Source: Rhodoferax potami (GTDB lineage Bacteria; Pseudomonadota; Gammaproteobacteria; Burkholderiales; Burkholderiaceae_C). Taken from it: 64,000 nucleotides of DNA. The notes beneath the pieces were generated by a model. It was not told the DNA's origin. It worked only from the letters and a program-made list of their open reading frames with translations, and ran no database searches. A program made the position numbers and the translations under genes. The DNA lies in contig NZ_JAVBIJ010000001.1 of assembly GCF_032193765.1 (NCBI RefSeq), positions 186,001 to 250,000 on the forward strand, given 5' to 3'. Below are positions 52,452 through 62,824 of this stretch, in pieces; within the stretch, counting starts at the first letter, position 1; every line of letters begins with the position of its first letter.

Positions 52452-54184
52452 AAGGACGGGTTCAGCCGCTGGATGGTCTCGCGCAGGGTTTCGTTGTCTT
52501 TTTGCAGTTCCAAGCCCTGCTGCCAAATTTTGGTAGCCGCTTCGCGCTGCCCTGAGACCCACAGCACTTCGCCCAAATGGGCTGCTATTTCTGCGTCCTG
52601 CCGGCTGGCATAGGCTTGCTGCAATAGGCGCTGTGCTTCGGGGAGATTGCCGCTGCGGAACTCCACCCACGCGAGGCTGTCGACGATAAAGGGGTCTGCG
52701 GGTGCAAACTCCAACGCCTTTTGGATCAGTTGCCGCGCCTCTGGCAGGCGTATGCCACGGTCCGCCAAGGAATAGCCCAATGCGTTGTACGCGTGGTGGT
52801 AGTCCGGCGCTTTGGCAATCAGCTTGCGCAGCAGGGTTTCCATCTCCTCAGGTCGACCGAGTTTTTCTGCCACCATGGCCAAGTCGTAGGCAAAGGTGTT
52901 GTCATCCGGGTAGGTCTGCACCGCGGTTGTGAGCAAGGTGTAGGCCTCGCTCATTTGCTTGTAGTCGCGGAGCAGCTGGATTTCGGTGGCCAGCTTGGTG
53001 CGGGCGTCATCGGCTTGTCGCTCAGGGGCGTTGCGGATCGCGGCACGGGCTTCATCCAGCTTGCCCTGGCGGGCCAGCAGCGTGGCGCGGCGCACAGTCA
53101 CCCGCAAGGCGTCTTGGGGGCTTTTGATCCGTTGCAGGAGTGCGTTGGCTTCGTCGGGCTTGCCGTTCAGTTCTGCAATCTGGGCGAGCAATAAATAGGC
53201 TTGTACCGCGCCCCGTCCGGTTTCGGTCTCGTCATTGGGGTCTTGTTCGGCGGGGAGCAGGCTCAGGTATTGCTTGAGTGATTTCTCTGCCGCGGCCGGG
53301 CCTTTGTCCTGGATTTCCAGAGACCCACGTACCAACCAAGCATCCGCAAAATCCGGCTTTTGCGTGTTGATCAGCTGCATTTGGGTGAGTGCTTCGGCAA
53401 ACCGCTGCGCACCTATCAAGGCCCGCCCGTAGCCCATGCGGATTTCGGGTAGCGCATTGCCAGCCAAGTACTTGCGCACGATCGCCTCGGCGGCGGGCGC
53501 TTTGGCATCCATCAAATTCAGGGCGAGTACTGCCGGCTCTTCCGCGTTGGCATCCAGCGCGGCGCCACGTTGGGCTGCATCCAGCGCGCCGGGCAGGTTG
53601 CCAGCGCCGATTCGCATCACGCCGACAGCGCTCCACGCCGCGGGTCCGTAGAGCGTGGTGGGCAGGTCTGCTGCCAGCGCCTGTTCGAGCACCGCTGCGG
53701 CCAGTGTTTTATCGGTTACCCGCTGGAAATAGCGTGGCAACACATTAATAGTGCCTACCCGGTCCTTTCCCGAGAGGCCTTGGAGTTCGCGTTTGAGTGG
53801 TTCGGTCAGTTCAGACAGGCGGTTCGTGCCTATCAATATTTGCAAGATGTAGCGATTGGCATCTTTCGAGCTTGGGAACCCCCGCTGCCAGGCACGGGCG
53901 GCCTCCAGCGCAAAGTCCGCGCTTCGGGCGCGTAGGGCCAGCTCTACCGCCCGCTCGTACAGCCGCGGTGAATTGGCGCGCCGGGCTGCATCCAGGGTCA
54001 AGGAGAACGCATTGGTCTCATCGCCATTGAAGGCGCTCATTTCTGCCACCAGGATCTGGTACATCAGCCCGGCGTTGAGGTCCGAGTTTGTGATGGGCGC
54101 CGGCGCCACAGCCTGCGCGGACCCGAATGGAATGAGTCCGGCCACGACGGAAGCGATAGCGATGAGGCGTTGGGTGCGGTGCAT
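52448..54184 (-). CDS. TPR-repeat protein, exported
   Basis: 578 residues with a signal peptide ([24 protein letters not shown]). A run of TPR-like helix pairs covers residues about 45-570, the last ones being clearest ([44 protein letters not shown] at about 465-525). TPR arrays mediate protein contacts. It is coupled to lolB, as in other Betaproteobacteria, which suggests an outer-membrane biogenesis role. The start at 54184 is 39 bases from the divergent mutM start. Confidence 0.86.
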   Translation of the reverse strand: MHRTQRLIAIASVVAGLIPFGSAQAVAPAPITNSDLNAGLMYQILVAEMSAFNGDETNAFSLTLDAARRANSPRLYERAVELALRARSADFALEAARAWQRGFPSSKDANRYILQILIGTNRLSELTEPLKRELQGLSGKDRVGTINVLPRYFQRVTDKTLAAAVLEQALAADLPTTLYGPAAWSAVGVMRIGAGNLPGALDAAQRGAALDANAEEPAVLALNLMDAKAPAAEAIVRKYLAGNALPEIRMGYGRALIGAQRFAEALTQMQLINTQKPDFADAWLVRGSLEIQDKGPAAAEKSLKQYLSLLPAEQDPNDETETGRGAVQAYLLLAQIAELNGKPDEANALLQRIKSPQDALRVTVRRATLLARQGKLDEARAAIRNAPERQADDARTKLATEIQLLRDYKQMSEAYTLLTTAVQTYPDDNTFAYDLAMVAEKLGRPEEMETLLRKLIAKAPDYHHAYNALGYSLADRGIRLPEARQLIQKALEFAPADPFIVDSLAWVEFRSGNLPEAQRLLQQAYASRQDAEIAAHLGEVLWVSGQREAATKIWQQGLELQKDNETLRETIQRLNPSL

Positions 54185-54223
54185 CAGACCATAATAATCC
54201 AACCCCCGTATCTGAGAGCGCCC

Positions 54224-55039
54224 ATGCCTGAATTGCCCGAAGTTGAAGTCACCCGCCGGAGTTTTGCCGACCGCATCACCGGCGCCACGATTCAGGCAGT
54301 GCACATGGGCAAACCTTTGCGCTGGCCATTGCAATGCGAGCCAGCATCGTTGGCGGGCATGCGGGTGCGTGGCGTCCGGCGCCGGGGCAAGTATCTGTTG
54401 ATCGACCTCAGCGAAGGCTTGCTGCTGGTGCACTTGGGCATGTCGGGTTCGGTGGTCTTTGACCGGCATTTGCCGCCCGCGGGTGTGCACGACCACTTTG
54501 ACATGGTCACCGATCTCGGCACCCTGCGCCTGCACGACCCCCGCCGCTTCGGCGCTGTGGTGTTTGCGGCGGGTGAGGCAGACCCGGTTGCGCAAAAACT
54601 GCTGGGCCACTTGGGCGTAGAGCCTTTGGGTGACGGTTTTGAGGTGGCCGTTTTTCTGGCCGGGCTGCGGCAGCGCAAAGCCCCCATCAAACAAGTGCTC
54701 TTGGCCGGCGAGGTGGTGGTGGGGGTGGGCAATATTTATGCGTCCGAGGCCTTGTTCTTGGCGGGTATACGCCCCACCAGCCCGGCCAACAGCATCAGCA
54801 AGCCGCGCGTGGCCAAGCTGCATGCGGCGGTGAAGGATGTGCTGAGCCGCGCGGTAGAGAAGGGCGGCAGCACGCTGCGCGACTTTTCCAACGCCAATGG
54901 CGAGAGTGGCTACTTTCAATTAGAGGCCAATGTCTACGGCCGTGAAGGCGCGCCTTGTCGTGTGTGTGCGACACCGGTGCGAGCGATCCGGCAAGGGCAG
55001 CGGTCTACCTATTTCTGCATGATTTGCCAGAAGCGCTAG
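54224..55039 (+). CDS. mutM: Formamidopyrimidine-DNA glycosylase MutM (Fpg)
   Basis: 271 residues. It removes 8-oxoguanine and FaPy lesions with beta/delta lyase action. The opening MPELPEVE supplies the catalytic Pro and Glu, Lys near 57 is in RGKYLLIDL, and the zinc finger is CRVC...CMIC at the C-terminus (about 248-268). The ATG at 54224 is required since Pro2 must be exposed. Part of the GO repair set with mutY downstream. Confidence 0.96.
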   Translation: MPELPEVEVTRRSFADRITGATIQAVHMGKPLRWPLQCEPASLAGMRVRGVRRRGKYLLIDLSEGLLLVHLGMSGSVVFDRHLPPAGVHDHFDMVTDLGTLRLHDPRRFGAVVFAAGEADPVAQKLLGHLGVEPLGDGFEVAVFLAGLRQRKAPIKQVLLAGEVVVGVGNIYASEALFLAGIRPTSPANSISKPRVAKLHAAVKDVLSRAVEKGGSTLRDFSNANGESGYFQLEANVYGREGAPCRVCATPVRAIRQGQRSTYFCMICQKR

Positions 55040-55082
55040 GGCTGGATGGGGTGCTATATTGGCCGATTCCTCGGGGGACTAC

Positions 55083-57044
55083 GTGGCTACTTCATTCAAC
55101 GATCAATTTGACCAACACGGCACATGGCGGCGTGAGTTTGCGCTGCGCCTGAAGCTGCTGGCCGAATGGCTGAAAGACCACGAGTTGCTGGATGCCGGCG
55201 TCGAAGAGCGCCTGTTGCGCCTGGAGACCCAGCTGCGCTCTGACAAGGTGATGGTGGCCTTTGTGGCCGAGTTCTCGCGCGGCAAGTCCGAGATGATCAA
55301 CGCCTTGTTCTTTGCGGGCTACGGCCGGCGCATCATGCCGGCCAGCGCAGGCCGCACCACCATGTGCCCCACTGAGATGGGTTATGACGCTGAGGTGCCC
55401 CCCTGCCTGCGCCTGCTCCCGATCGAGACCCGCCTGCAACCCCAGGCGCTGATGGAATGGCGCATGGCGCCCGAGAAGTGGACCCGCATCGACCTCGATG
55501 TGAACAATCCCCAGCAACTGGCCAAGGCCTTGGAAAAAGTCGCCGAAACCATTCGGGTGACACAAGAAGAGGCCCGCGCCTTGGGCTTCTGGAATGCCCA
55601 AGCCCCTGAAGACAACCCCATGGTGGACGCGCAGGGCATGGTCGAAGTGCCGCGCTGGCGCCATGCGCTCATCAATATTGCCCACCCGCTGCTCAAGCAG
55701 GGGTTGGTGATTCTGGACACCCCGGGCCTGAACGCCATCGGCGCTGAGCCGGAGCTGACCGTCAGCCTGATTCCCCAGGCCCACGCCGTGGTGTTCATGT
55801 TGGGCGCCGACACCGGGGTGACCAAGTCTGACTTGGCTATCTGGCGCGAGCACCTGATCACCGAGTCCACCGACCCCGAAGCGCGTTTGGTGGTGCTCAA
55901 CAAGATCGACACGCTGTGGGACGCCCTCAGTACCCCCGCCCAGATTCAGACCCAGATCGACCGCCAGCGCACCAGCACCGCTGATATTTTGGGGATTTCC
56001 AAAGAGCGGGTGATTGCGGTGTCGGCCCAGAAGGGCCTGGTCGCCAAGGTCACCGAAGACGATGCGTTGCTGCGCCAGAGTTGCCTGCCGGTGCTCGAAG
56101 ACGTGCTCGGCCACGGCATGATGGGCAAGCGCCAGCAGATTCTGGCTTCCGCCATGAAGGGCGGAATTACGGATTTGCGGGCTGAAACCGGTCGCGTCAT
56201 CAACATCCGTAAGCGCGACCTGACCGAGCAGATGATGGAGTTGCAAAGCCTGCAGGGCAAAAACGCCAACGTCATCAAGCACATGCGCAACCGCATCTCG
56301 CAAGAGCAGGCCGAGTTTGACCAGGGCGGCGCCAAGATCCATGCAGTGCGCTCAGTGCATCTGCGCCTGCTGCGCGAGGTGTTCAACATTTTGGGCGCAG
56401 CCATGCTCAAGAAAGAAATGGCCGGGCTGGGTGACACGTTGCTGCAAAAGGGCCTCAAGTTGGGCGTCAAGCGGGCTTACAGCGAAACCTTTGACCGCCT
56501 GCGTGCCAACCTGCAGCGGGTGCAAGCCCTGTGCGCCGAAATCCAGACCATGCTGGAGGCCAGCTTTACCGCGCTGAACGCCGAATACGGCTTCTCGCTG
56601 CAGCCACCGGCGCAGCCGGACATGGCCCGATTCACGGTGGATCTGGACACGATCGAACGCAATCACCTGCAGTATTTGGGCTTGGGCAATGCCTTCCGCC
56701 TGGCCCAGCCGGAGTTTGCAGACCGCTTGGTGCGCGCCTTGTCCACGCGGTTGCGCACGGTCCACGAAACCGCCTTGGCAGATGTAGAGCTCTGGAGCAA
56801 AGCGTCTGCAGCGCAGCTCGATGCCCAACTGCGCGAGCGCCGCCGCAATTTTGTGCGCCGTATTGAAGCGATTGACCGCATCTCGCAGGCCGCGGGTGGC
56901 CTGGAGGACCGCATCGGTGAAATCAATCTGCAGAGCAACGCCCTGAATGTGCTGGACGACAAGCTCATGGAGCTCACCTCCTACCTGGTAGCGGCGCACC
57001 AGAGCAGCACCGCGCTGACCGAAGTCGACGTCGAACTGGTCTGA
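55083..57044 (+). CDS. Dynamin-family GTPase
   Basis: 653 residues. The G domain has a P-loop FVAEFSRGKSEMINAL (G1, near residues 58-73; the residue after GKS is Glu, not Thr/Ser), the G2 Thr in SAGRTTMCPTEM, DTPGLNAIG (G3) and LNKIDTLWD (G4). The region from about 360 to 650 is helical with long coiled stretches, as in bacterial dynamin-like proteins that remodel or protect membranes. The GTG at 55083 is preceded by GGGGGA; a TTG at 55059 is weaker. It lies between mutM and mutY, two bases before the latter. Confidence 0.88.
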   Translation: MATSFNDQFDQHGTWRREFALRLKLLAEWLKDHELLDAGVEERLLRLETQLRSDKVMVAFVAEFSRGKSEMINALFFAGYGRRIMPASAGRTTMCPTEMGYDAEVPPCLRLLPIETRLQPQALMEWRMAPEKWTRIDLDVNNPQQLAKALEKVAETIRVTQEEARALGFWNAQAPEDNPMVDAQGMVEVPRWRHALINIAHPLLKQGLVILDTPGLNAIGAEPELTVSLIPQAHAVVFMLGADTGVTKSDLAIWREHLITESTDPEARLVVLNKIDTLWDALSTPAQIQTQIDRQRTSTADILGISKERVIAVSAQKGLVAKVTEDDALLRQSCLPVLEDVLGHGMMGKRQQILASAMKGGITDLRAETGRVINIRKRDLTEQMMELQSLQGKNANVIKHMRNRISQEQAEFDQGGAKIHAVRSVHLRLLREVFNILGAAMLKKEMAGLGDTLLQKGLKLGVKRAYSETFDRLRANLQRVQALCAEIQTMLEASFTALNAEYGFSLQPPAQPDMARFTVDLDTIERNHLQYLGLGNAFRLAQPEFADRLVRALSTRLRTVHETALADVELWSKASAAQLDAQLRERRRNFVRRIEAIDRISQAAGGLEDRIGEINLQSNALNVLDDKLMELTSYLVAAHQSSTALTEVDVELV

Positions 57045-57046
57045 CT

Positions 57047-58111
57047 ATGGCGACACCGAGTTTTGCCACCGCCGTGGTGCGCTGGCAGGCGCAGCATGGC
57101 CGCAACAGCCTGCCTTGGCAAAACACCCAAGACCCGTACCGGGTGTGGCTGTCAGAGATCATGCTGCAGCAAACGCAGGTGGCCACCGTCATCGGCTATT
57201 TCGACCGCTTTTTGGCCCGCTGCCCTACGGTGGCAGACCTGGCCGCCGCCAGCAGTGACGAGGTCATGGGCCTGTGGAGCGGCCTGGGCTACTACAGCCG
57301 CGCCCGCAATTTGCACCGCTGCGCCCAGCTGGTCATGGAGCTGCACGGCGGTGCCTTCCCGCGCGATGCGGCCACGCTGGTCACCTTGCCCGGTATAGGC
57401 CGCTCCACCGCTGCGGCGATTGCCTCGCTGTGTTTTGACGAGCGGGTGGCCATCATGGATGCCAACGTCAAGCGTGTGCTCACCCGCGTGCTGGGGTTTG
57501 ACGCCGATCTGGCCTCCACCAAGAATGAGCGCGCTCTGTGGGACCAGGCCACAGCCCTGCTGCCCAGCGCGGCCGAGGTGGCCACTGAGGGCCCGCGTGT
57601 GATGCCGCGCTACACACAGGGCATGATGGATTTGGGCGCCTCGCTTTGCAGCCCCAAGCGGCCCAGCTGTTTGCTCTGCCCGGTGCAAAACCAGTGCGCT
57701 GCTGCCAAGGCAGGAGACGCCGAGCGCTACCCGGTGCGCACCCGCAAGCTCAAGCGCAGCAGCCAGAGCCTGTGGCTCTTGTGGTTGCGGCGTGTTGATG
57801 GCGCAGTGTGGCTGAGCAAGCGCCCCACGCCTGGTGTGTGGGCGGGCTTGCAGTGCTTTCCGCTGTTTGAGAGTGAAGACGCGTTGCGCGCCGCGCTACC
57901 GCCCGCGTTTGCTGGCGACTTGCACTTCCTGCCCGCAGTGACCCATGTGCTCACGCATAAAGACCTATTTATGCATCCAGCGCAGGTGGAATGTGCGCAA
58001 GTTGCTATGGATTTAATAGCAAGTGGCTTGGGCGAGGGCGCTTGGTTTACGCCCGCCGAATGGGCTGCGGCGGGCTTGCCGGCACCTGTGCGAAAGCTGT
58101 TGGAAGGCTAG
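57047..58111 (+). CDS. mutY: Adenine DNA glycosylase MutY
   Basis: 354 residues. It removes A opposite 8-oxoG. The catalytic Glu is in SEIMLQQTQVATV (near 37), the helix-hairpin-helix is LVTLPGIGRSTAAAI, the catalytic Asp is in IMDANVKRVLTRV, and the [4Fe-4S] loop C-x6-C-x2-C-x5-C is CSPKRPSCLLCPVQNQC (near 202-218). The C-terminal MutT-like domain contains a REP-like repeat read in frame (57960-58022, encoding AQVECAQVAMDLIAS). The gap to the GTPase gene is two bases. Confidence 0.95.
   Translation: MATPSFATAVVRWQAQHGRNSLPWQNTQDPYRVWLSEIMLQQTQVATVIGYFDRFLARCPTVADLAAASSDEVMGLWSGLGYYSRARNLHRCAQLVMELHGGAFPRDAATLVTLPGIGRSTAAAIASLCFDERVAIMDANVKRVLTRVLGFDADLASTKNERALWDQATALLPSAAEVATEGPRVMPRYTQGMMDLGASLCSPKRPSCLLCPVQNQCAAAKAGDAERYPVRTRKLKRSSQSLWLLWLRRVDGAVWLSKRPTPGVWAGLQCFPLFESEDALRAALPPAFAGDLHFLPAVTHVLTHKDLFMHPAQVECAQVAMDLIASGLGEGAWFTPAEWAAAGLPAPVRKLLEG
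57960..58022 (+). repeat. REP-like repeat read through inside mutY
   Basis: Blocks CCAGCGCAGGTGGAATGTGC, GCGCAAGTTGCTATGGA and TTTAATAGCAAG line up with copy A (GCGCAGGTGAAATATGCGC...GCTACTAAAT...AATAGCAAA). It adds about 18 residues in the linker between conserved parts of the C-terminal domain. Confidence 0.65.
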
Positions 58112-58122
58112 AGAGGGTTTTG

Positions 58123-58216
58123 CCGCCGGGCCGCCCCAAGGCGTGGACTCGGGGTTTTGCCAAACGCGCCCCCGTGGGGGGCAGCGACCCGCGCAGCGGC
58201 GGAGCGTGGGGGCTTT
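58123..58216. repeat. GC-rich Comamonadaceae-type intergenic repeat between convergent genes
   Basis: The stretch runs from CCGCCGGGCCGCCCCAAGGC to GGCAGCGACCCGCGCAGCGG and CGGAGCGTGGGGGC and fills the whole gap between mutY and rapZ up to the rapZ stop. The GCCCCC-GTG-GGGGGC hairpin is at 58168-58182. I recognise the GGCAGCGACCCGCGCAGCGG/CGGAGCGTGGGGGC sequence as a repeat frequent at gene ends in this family (from memory). Confidence 0.55.
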
Positions 58217-59108
58217 AGGCTCTTGCGTCCATCTCGCGGTGGCGCTTGAGGGTGATCCACTCACCACTGAAGCGCTTGGCGAGTTGTTCTACCAAAAACA
58301 CCGAGCGGTGTTGGCCGCCCGTGCAACCGATGGCCACGGTGACATAGCTGCGGTGGTCGCTCGCCAAAGCATCGAGCCAGCTTTCCAGAAAGTGGGCAAT
58401 GTGGTGCTGCATGAGCGCCACGGCATCTTCGGCCATCAGGAAATCCATCACCGGCTGGTCCCGCCCGGTCAGGTGCTTGAGCTCGGGGTTGTAGTGCGGG
58501 TTGGGCAGCATGCGCACATCGAACACGTAGTCCGCATCGGTGGGCACGCCCCGTTTGAAGGCAAACGATTCAAACACCAGCGTGAGTTGCCCCCCGGGCG
58601 AGGCGATCAGCGCTTTGACATAGCTCTGCAACTGCGAGGGGCGGATGATGCTGGAGTCAATCACATGGGCCTGCTCGCGCAGGTCGGCCAGCAGCTCGCG
58701 CTCCAGCTCAATCGCATCGACCAGCGCGCGGCGCTCATCGCGCTCGCCATGGTCGGAGCTACCCTGTGACAAGGGGTGCTTGCGTCGGGTCTCAGAGTAG
58801 CGGCGCACCAGCGTGTCGGTGGTGGAGTCCAAAAACAAAGGCTTGACCACCACGCCCAGCGCCCGCACCGCAGCCAGTTGCTGGGGCACTAAAGGCAGTG
58901 AGACCGCGCTGCGCACATCCATCGCAATGGCGATGCGCTGTGCGTCGTGCTGGCGTTCCAGCTCCACAAAGGGCAGCAGCAGCTCGGGCGGCAGGTTGTC
59001 GACGCAGTAAAAGCCTGCGTCTTCCAAGGCGTGAAGCGCCACCGATTTGCCGGAACCCGACATGCCGGTGATCAGCACAATTTCCATCGACGTGTGTAGA
59101 GAGCTCAT
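58215..59108 (-). CDS. rapZ: RNase adapter protein / nucleotide-binding RapZ
   Basis: 297 residues. Walker [15 protein letters not shown] is at residues 15-28, a Walker-B-like region near [27 protein letters not shown] (about 88-115), and the C-terminal [20 protein letters not shown] signature of YvcJ/RapZ is present. In E. coli RapZ guides RNase E to the GlmZ small RNA to control amino-sugar synthesis. It starts either at 59108 or at the ATG 59087 (MEIVLITG), which fits homologues equally well. It follows recN by three bases. Confidence 0.92.
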   Translation of the reverse strand: MSSLHTSMEIVLITGMSGSGKSVALHALEDAGFYCVDNLPPELLLPFVELERQHDAQRIAIAMDVRSAVSLPLVPQQLAAVRALGVVVKPLFLDSTTDTLVRRYSETRRKHPLSQGSSDHGERDERRALVDAIELERELLADLREQAHVIDSSIIRPSQLQSYVKALIASPGGQLTLVFESFAFKRGVPTDADYVFDVRMLPNPHYNPELKHLTGRDQPVMDFLMAEDAVALMQHHIAHFLESWLDALASDHRSYVTVAIGCTGGQHRSVFLVEQLAKRFSGEWITLKRHREMDARA

Positions 59109-59111
59109 TTT

Positions 59112-60761
59112 TTATAGGCCTGACTGCAACATTTCTTTCGCGTGTGCCAGCGTAGTGCCTGAGAGTTTCTCCCCACCTAGCATGCGGGCAATTTCGGCCA
59201 CGCGCTGCTCGCCGCCCACGGGGGCCACGGTGCTCAGGGTGGCTTTGCCTTGCAGCTGCTTGGAAACCACCAAATGGTGGTGCGCGCAGGCGGCTACTTG
59301 GGGCAGGTGGGTCACGGCCAGCACCTGGCGGTCGCTGCCCAGCTGCTGCATGAGGCGGCCCACGGTTTCGGCGACTGCGCCGCCTACGCCGGAATCCACC
59401 TCGTCAAATATCAAGGTCTGGGCGGTGCCCAAGCGGCTGGTGGTCACCGCAATGGCGAGCGCCATGCGCGACAGCTCGCCGCCCGAGGCCACCTTACCCA
59501 CCGGGCGCGGTGTGCTGCCCGCATGGCCCGCGGCCAGAAACTGCACGTCTTCCAGCCCGCTGGCCTGGGGCTGGGCCAAGGGCTCCAGTGCCACCTCAAA
59601 CCGGCCGCCTTGCATGCCCAGCCCTTGCATGGCATGGGTGATGCTTTGGGCCAGCAAGGGTGCGGCCTTGGCGCGTTGTTTGGAGAGGGCTTTGGCCTCC
59701 GCCATGAAGGCGGCTTGGGCCTTGCGCTCTTTGGCTTGCAGGCCGTCCAGGTCAGCGGCGGCATCCAACTGGGCTAGCTCGGTTTTCCAGCTCGCCCACA
59801 ACTCGGCCAGCTCTTCGGGCGGGCGCTTGTAGCGGCGCGCCAGGCTCACCCAGAGCGACATGCGTTCGTCCAGCTCCGCCAGCCGCTCCGGGTCCAGCTC
59901 GGCGCGGCGGGCATAAGAGCGCAGGCTGTGTACCGTATCTTCTATCTGCGCGACGCTGGAGTTCAGGGCCTCAATGGCATCTTTGAATTCGGCTTCCAGG
60001 TGCGACTGGGCTTGCAGCAGCTGCAGGGCAGCGTGCAGCGGGGCTAGCGCATTGGTGTCGTCGTCTTCCAGCAGGTTGACGGCGCCTTGGGCGGCATCAA
60101 TCAGCGCCTGCCCATTGGCCAGGCGGCTATGGCTGGCGTTGAGCTCGGGCCACTCGTCGGTACCGGGGTTGAGCTTGTCTACCTCGCCAATCTGCCAGGC
60201 CAGACGTTCGCGCTCGCGCTGCAGGCTGTCTTGTGCGGCTTGGGCTTGGGTGAGGGCTTGTTGGGTCTGGCGCCAGGTGGCCCACAGGCTGCCCAGAGCG
60301 CTGGTGTCCAACTTGGCATAGGCGTCCAGCAAGCCGCGCACTGCCTCAGGCCGGGTCAGGCTTTGCCAGGCGTGCTGGCCGTGAATGTCCAGCAGCTGCT
60401 CGCCGATGGTGCGCAACTGCTGCGCGGTGGCGGGGCTGCCATTCACCCAGGCGCGGCTTTTGCCCTGCGTATCTACCGTGCGGCGCAGCAGCAGGGTGTC
60501 GCCACTCTCAAACCCGGCCTCGTCCAGTACAGCTTGCAGGCCGGGCGCGTTGTCAAACTCAGCGCTCACATCGGTGCGGGCCGCGCCTTCGCGGATCACG
60601 CCGGTGTCGGCGCGCGCGCCAGTGACGAGCTGCAGCGCATCAATCAGGATGGATTTGCCCGCGCCAGTTTCACCTGTCAGCACCGAAAAGCCGGATTCGA
60701 GGTCCAGCTCCAGCTCGCTGACGATCACAAAGTCTCTGAGAACAATTCGCTTGAGTGCCAT
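59112..60761 (-). CDS. recN: DNA repair protein RecN
   Basis: 549 residues, an SMC-like ATPase for double-strand break repair. Walker A is LTGETGAGKSILIDAL (near 28-43), the middle (about 155-360) is a coiled coil, and the C-terminal end has SGGELSRMALAIAV and TLIFDEVDSGVGG (Walker B). Length standard. Confidence 0.96.
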   Translation of the reverse strand: MALKRIVLRDFVIVSELELDLESGFSVLTGETGAGKSILIDALQLVTGARADTGVIREGAARTDVSAEFDNAPGLQAVLDEAGFESGDTLLLRRTVDTQGKSRAWVNGSPATAQQLRTIGEQLLDIHGQHAWQSLTRPEAVRGLLDAYAKLDTSALGSLWATWRQTQQALTQAQAAQDSLQRERERLAWQIGEVDKLNPGTDEWPELNASHSRLANGQALIDAAQGAVNLLEDDDTNALAPLHAALQLLQAQSHLEAEFKDAIEALNSSVAQIEDTVHSLRSYARRAELDPERLAELDERMSLWVSLARRYKRPPEELAELWASWKTELAQLDAAADLDGLQAKERKAQAAFMAEAKALSKQRAKAAPLLAQSITHAMQGLGMQGGRFEVALEPLAQPQASGLEDVQFLAAGHAGSTPRPVGKVASGGELSRMALAIAVTTSRLGTAQTLIFDEVDSGVGGAVAETVGRLMQQLGSDRQVLAVTHLPQVAACAHHHLVVSKQLQGKATLSTVAPVGGEQRVAEIARMLGGEKLSGTTLAHAKEMLQSGL

Positions 60762-60781
60762 GTTTTCAATAGGGGTGGTGC

Positions 60782-61678
60782 TTACGCCACCCCTTCATTC
60801 CAATGCATTTTCTGGCGCAGGGTGTCAAAGTAGGTCCAGCCCTTCGGGTGCAAAAAGCGCACCTTGTGCTGCGAGCGGGTCACCTCAATGCGGTCGCCGT
60901 GCATCAAGCTGGCCAGGCTTTGCATGTCAAAGTTGGCGCTGGCATCGCGTCCTGCTACGATTTCGATAGCTATGTGCGCACTATCGGCGAGGGCTATCGG
61001 CCTGTTTGACAATGTATGTGGCGCAATCGGCACCATCACCCAAGCCGCAATCGAGGGGTGCAACAGCGGCCCTCCGGCCGACATGGCGTAGGCGGTGGAG
61101 CCCGTGGGCGAGGCGATGATCAGCCCGTCCGCCCGCTGGTTGGCCACAAAGTGTCCGTCTACCTCCACGCGCAGTTCCACCATGCCCGAGGTGGCTCCGC
61201 GGTTCACCACCACATCGTTCATAGCTTCGGCCTCAAACACGCAGTGGCCGTCGCGCATCACGCGGGCGCGCATCAGGGCGCGGTCGTCCACCTCGTAGTG
61301 GCCAGCCAGCATGGGGGCCAGTGTGGTTTTGTATTGCTCGAAGCGGATGTCGGTAATAAACCCCAGCCGCCCGGAGTTGATGCCGATCAGCGGCACCTGG
61401 TAGCGCGCCAACTGGCGCCCGATGCCCAGCATGGTGCCGTCGCCACCCACCACCAAGGCCAGGTCGCAATGGGTGCCAATGCCGTCCACATCCATGGTGG
61501 TGTAGTTGCTCAGGCCCGTGTTGGCGGCGGTGTCGGCCTCGATCACCACCTCGCAGCCCTGGTCCATCAAATAATGGGCAATCTCGTCCAGCGATTTGCG
61601 GGACGAGGCCCCCGCAGCGCTGGTGCCGGTGGTTTGGTACTTGCCGATCAGAGCGACATGCCTAAATAGAGACAACAT
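60782..61678 (-). CDS. nadK: NAD kinase NadK
   Basis: 298 residues. It phosphorylates NAD to [17 protein letters not shown] (GGDG motif, near 72), [12 protein letters not shown] and the [19 protein letters not shown] [14 protein letters not shown] are diagnostic. I chose ATG 61678 ([14 protein letters not shown]); the frame extends to 61738 over the hrcA start and is not likely used. Divergent from hrcA with 31 bases between. A repeat-like stretch (GATAGC...GCTATCGGCC) lies at 60963-61002 in the coding sequence. Confidence 0.95.
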   Translation of the reverse strand: MLSLFRHVALIGKYQTTGTSAAGASSRKSLDEIAHYLMDQGCEVVIEADTAANTGLSNYTTMDVDGIGTHCDLALVVGGDGTMLGIGRQLARYQVPLIGINSGRLGFITDIRFEQYKTTLAPMLAGHYEVDDRALMRARVMRDGHCVFEAEAMNDVVVNRGATSGMVELRVEVDGHFVANQRADGLIIASPTGSTAYAMSAGGPLLHPSIAAWVMVPIAPHTLSNRPIALADSAHIAIEIVAGRDASANFDMQSLASLMHGDRIEVTRSQHKVRFLHPKGWTYFDTLRQKMHWNEGVA

Positions 61679-61709
61679 GCGCAAATTAGACACTAAATAG
61701 GTTACTAAA

Positions 61710-62723
61710 ATGACCGGCATGCTCGATGAACGTTCCAAGATGTTGATGAAGGCGCTCGTAGAGCGCTATATCGCCGATGGACAGCCCGTCGGCAGCCGCA
61801 CGCTCTCCAAAGAGTCCGGCCTCGACCTCTCGCCCGCCACCATCCGCAACGTCATGTCGGACTTGGAGGACCTGGGCCTCATCGTCAGCCCCCACACCTC
61901 GGCCGGGCGCATCCCCACCGCGCGCGGCTACCGCCTGTTTGTGGACACCATGCTCACGGTGCAGCAAGGCCACATGGCTGCGCACAGCCTCGCGCCCGAT
62001 CAGCCGCAAAAAGTCATCAGCAACGCGGCGAATCTGCTCTCCAACTTGTCGCAGTTTGTGGGGGTGGTGATTGCGCCGCGCCGCACATCGGCTTTCCGGC
62101 ATATTGAGTTTTTGCGCCTCTCGGAGCGGCGGCTGCTGGTCATCATCGTGGCGCCCGATGGCGATGTGCAAAACCGCGTCATCTTCACCGAGGTGGACTA
62201 CACCCAAAGCCAGCTCGCCGAGGCGGCCAACTTTTTGAACAGCAGCTACATGGGGCTGGAGATCGAGCAAGTGCGCCAGCGCCTGCAAGGCGAGGTAGAA
62301 AGCCTGCGCGGCGAGATTGCCACTCTCATGCAAGCAGCGGTGAATGCCAGCTCGGAAGTGATCTCCGAAACGCAAGACGAAGTGGTGATCTCCGGCGAGC
62401 GCAACCTGCTGTCGGTGTCTGACTTTTCGAGCGACATGGGCCACCTGCGCCGCGCGTTTGAGCTGTTTGAGCAAAAGGCCCAGCTTATGCGCCTGCTGGA
62501 CGTGACCGGCCAGGCCGAAGGCGTGCGCATCTTCATCGGGGGCGAGAGCCAGGTGGTGCCGTTTGAAGACCTGTCCATCGTCAGCAGCCCCTACGAGGTG
62601 GATGGCAAAGTGGTTGGCACGCTAGGCGTGATCGGCCCCACCCGCATGGCGTATGACCGCATGATCCAGATTGTGGATATCACCTCCAAGCTGGTGAGCA
62701 ACGCGCTGAGTCACCACAAATAA
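61710..62723 (+). CDS. hrcA: Heat-inducible repressor HrcA
   Basis: 337 residues. HrcA binds CIRCE and represses groESL (and often dnaK) until GroEL is occupied by unfolded proteins. The N-terminal winged helix is [48 protein letters not shown], of which the recognition part [18 protein letters not shown] is unmistakable. The GAF-like dimer domain follows, ending [24 protein letters not shown] element is at 354-380; none is visible upstream of hrcA itself. An ATG at 61719 is an alternative start. Confidence 0.96.
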   Translation: MTGMLDERSKMLMKALVERYIADGQPVGSRTLSKESGLDLSPATIRNVMSDLEDLGLIVSPHTSAGRIPTARGYRLFVDTMLTVQQGHMAAHSLAPDQPQKVISNAANLLSNLSQFVGVVIAPRRTSAFRHIEFLRLSERRLLVIIVAPDGDVQNRVIFTEVDYTQSQLAEAANFLNSSYMGLEIEQVRQRLQGEVESLRGEIATLMQAAVNASSEVISETQDEVVISGERNLLSVSDFSSDMGHLRRAFELFEQKAQLMRLLDVTGQAEGVRIFIGGESQVVPFEDLSIVSSPYEVDGKVVGTLGVIGPTRMAYDRMIQIVDITSKLVSNALSHHK

Positions 62724-62824
62724 TGGCGACCAGATAACAGCCAAGATTAAGCACTTTATTGCATCCGTCTGCGCCTAGGCAGCACCAACTAGACCGCTGC
62801 TCCAAGCTGCGGACATTCACTCAA

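Noticed and set aside
55092-56342. Minus-strand open frame of 416 codons inside the dynamin-like gene
   Set aside because: Shadow of the GTPase frame, which has clear G motifs; the reverse product has none.
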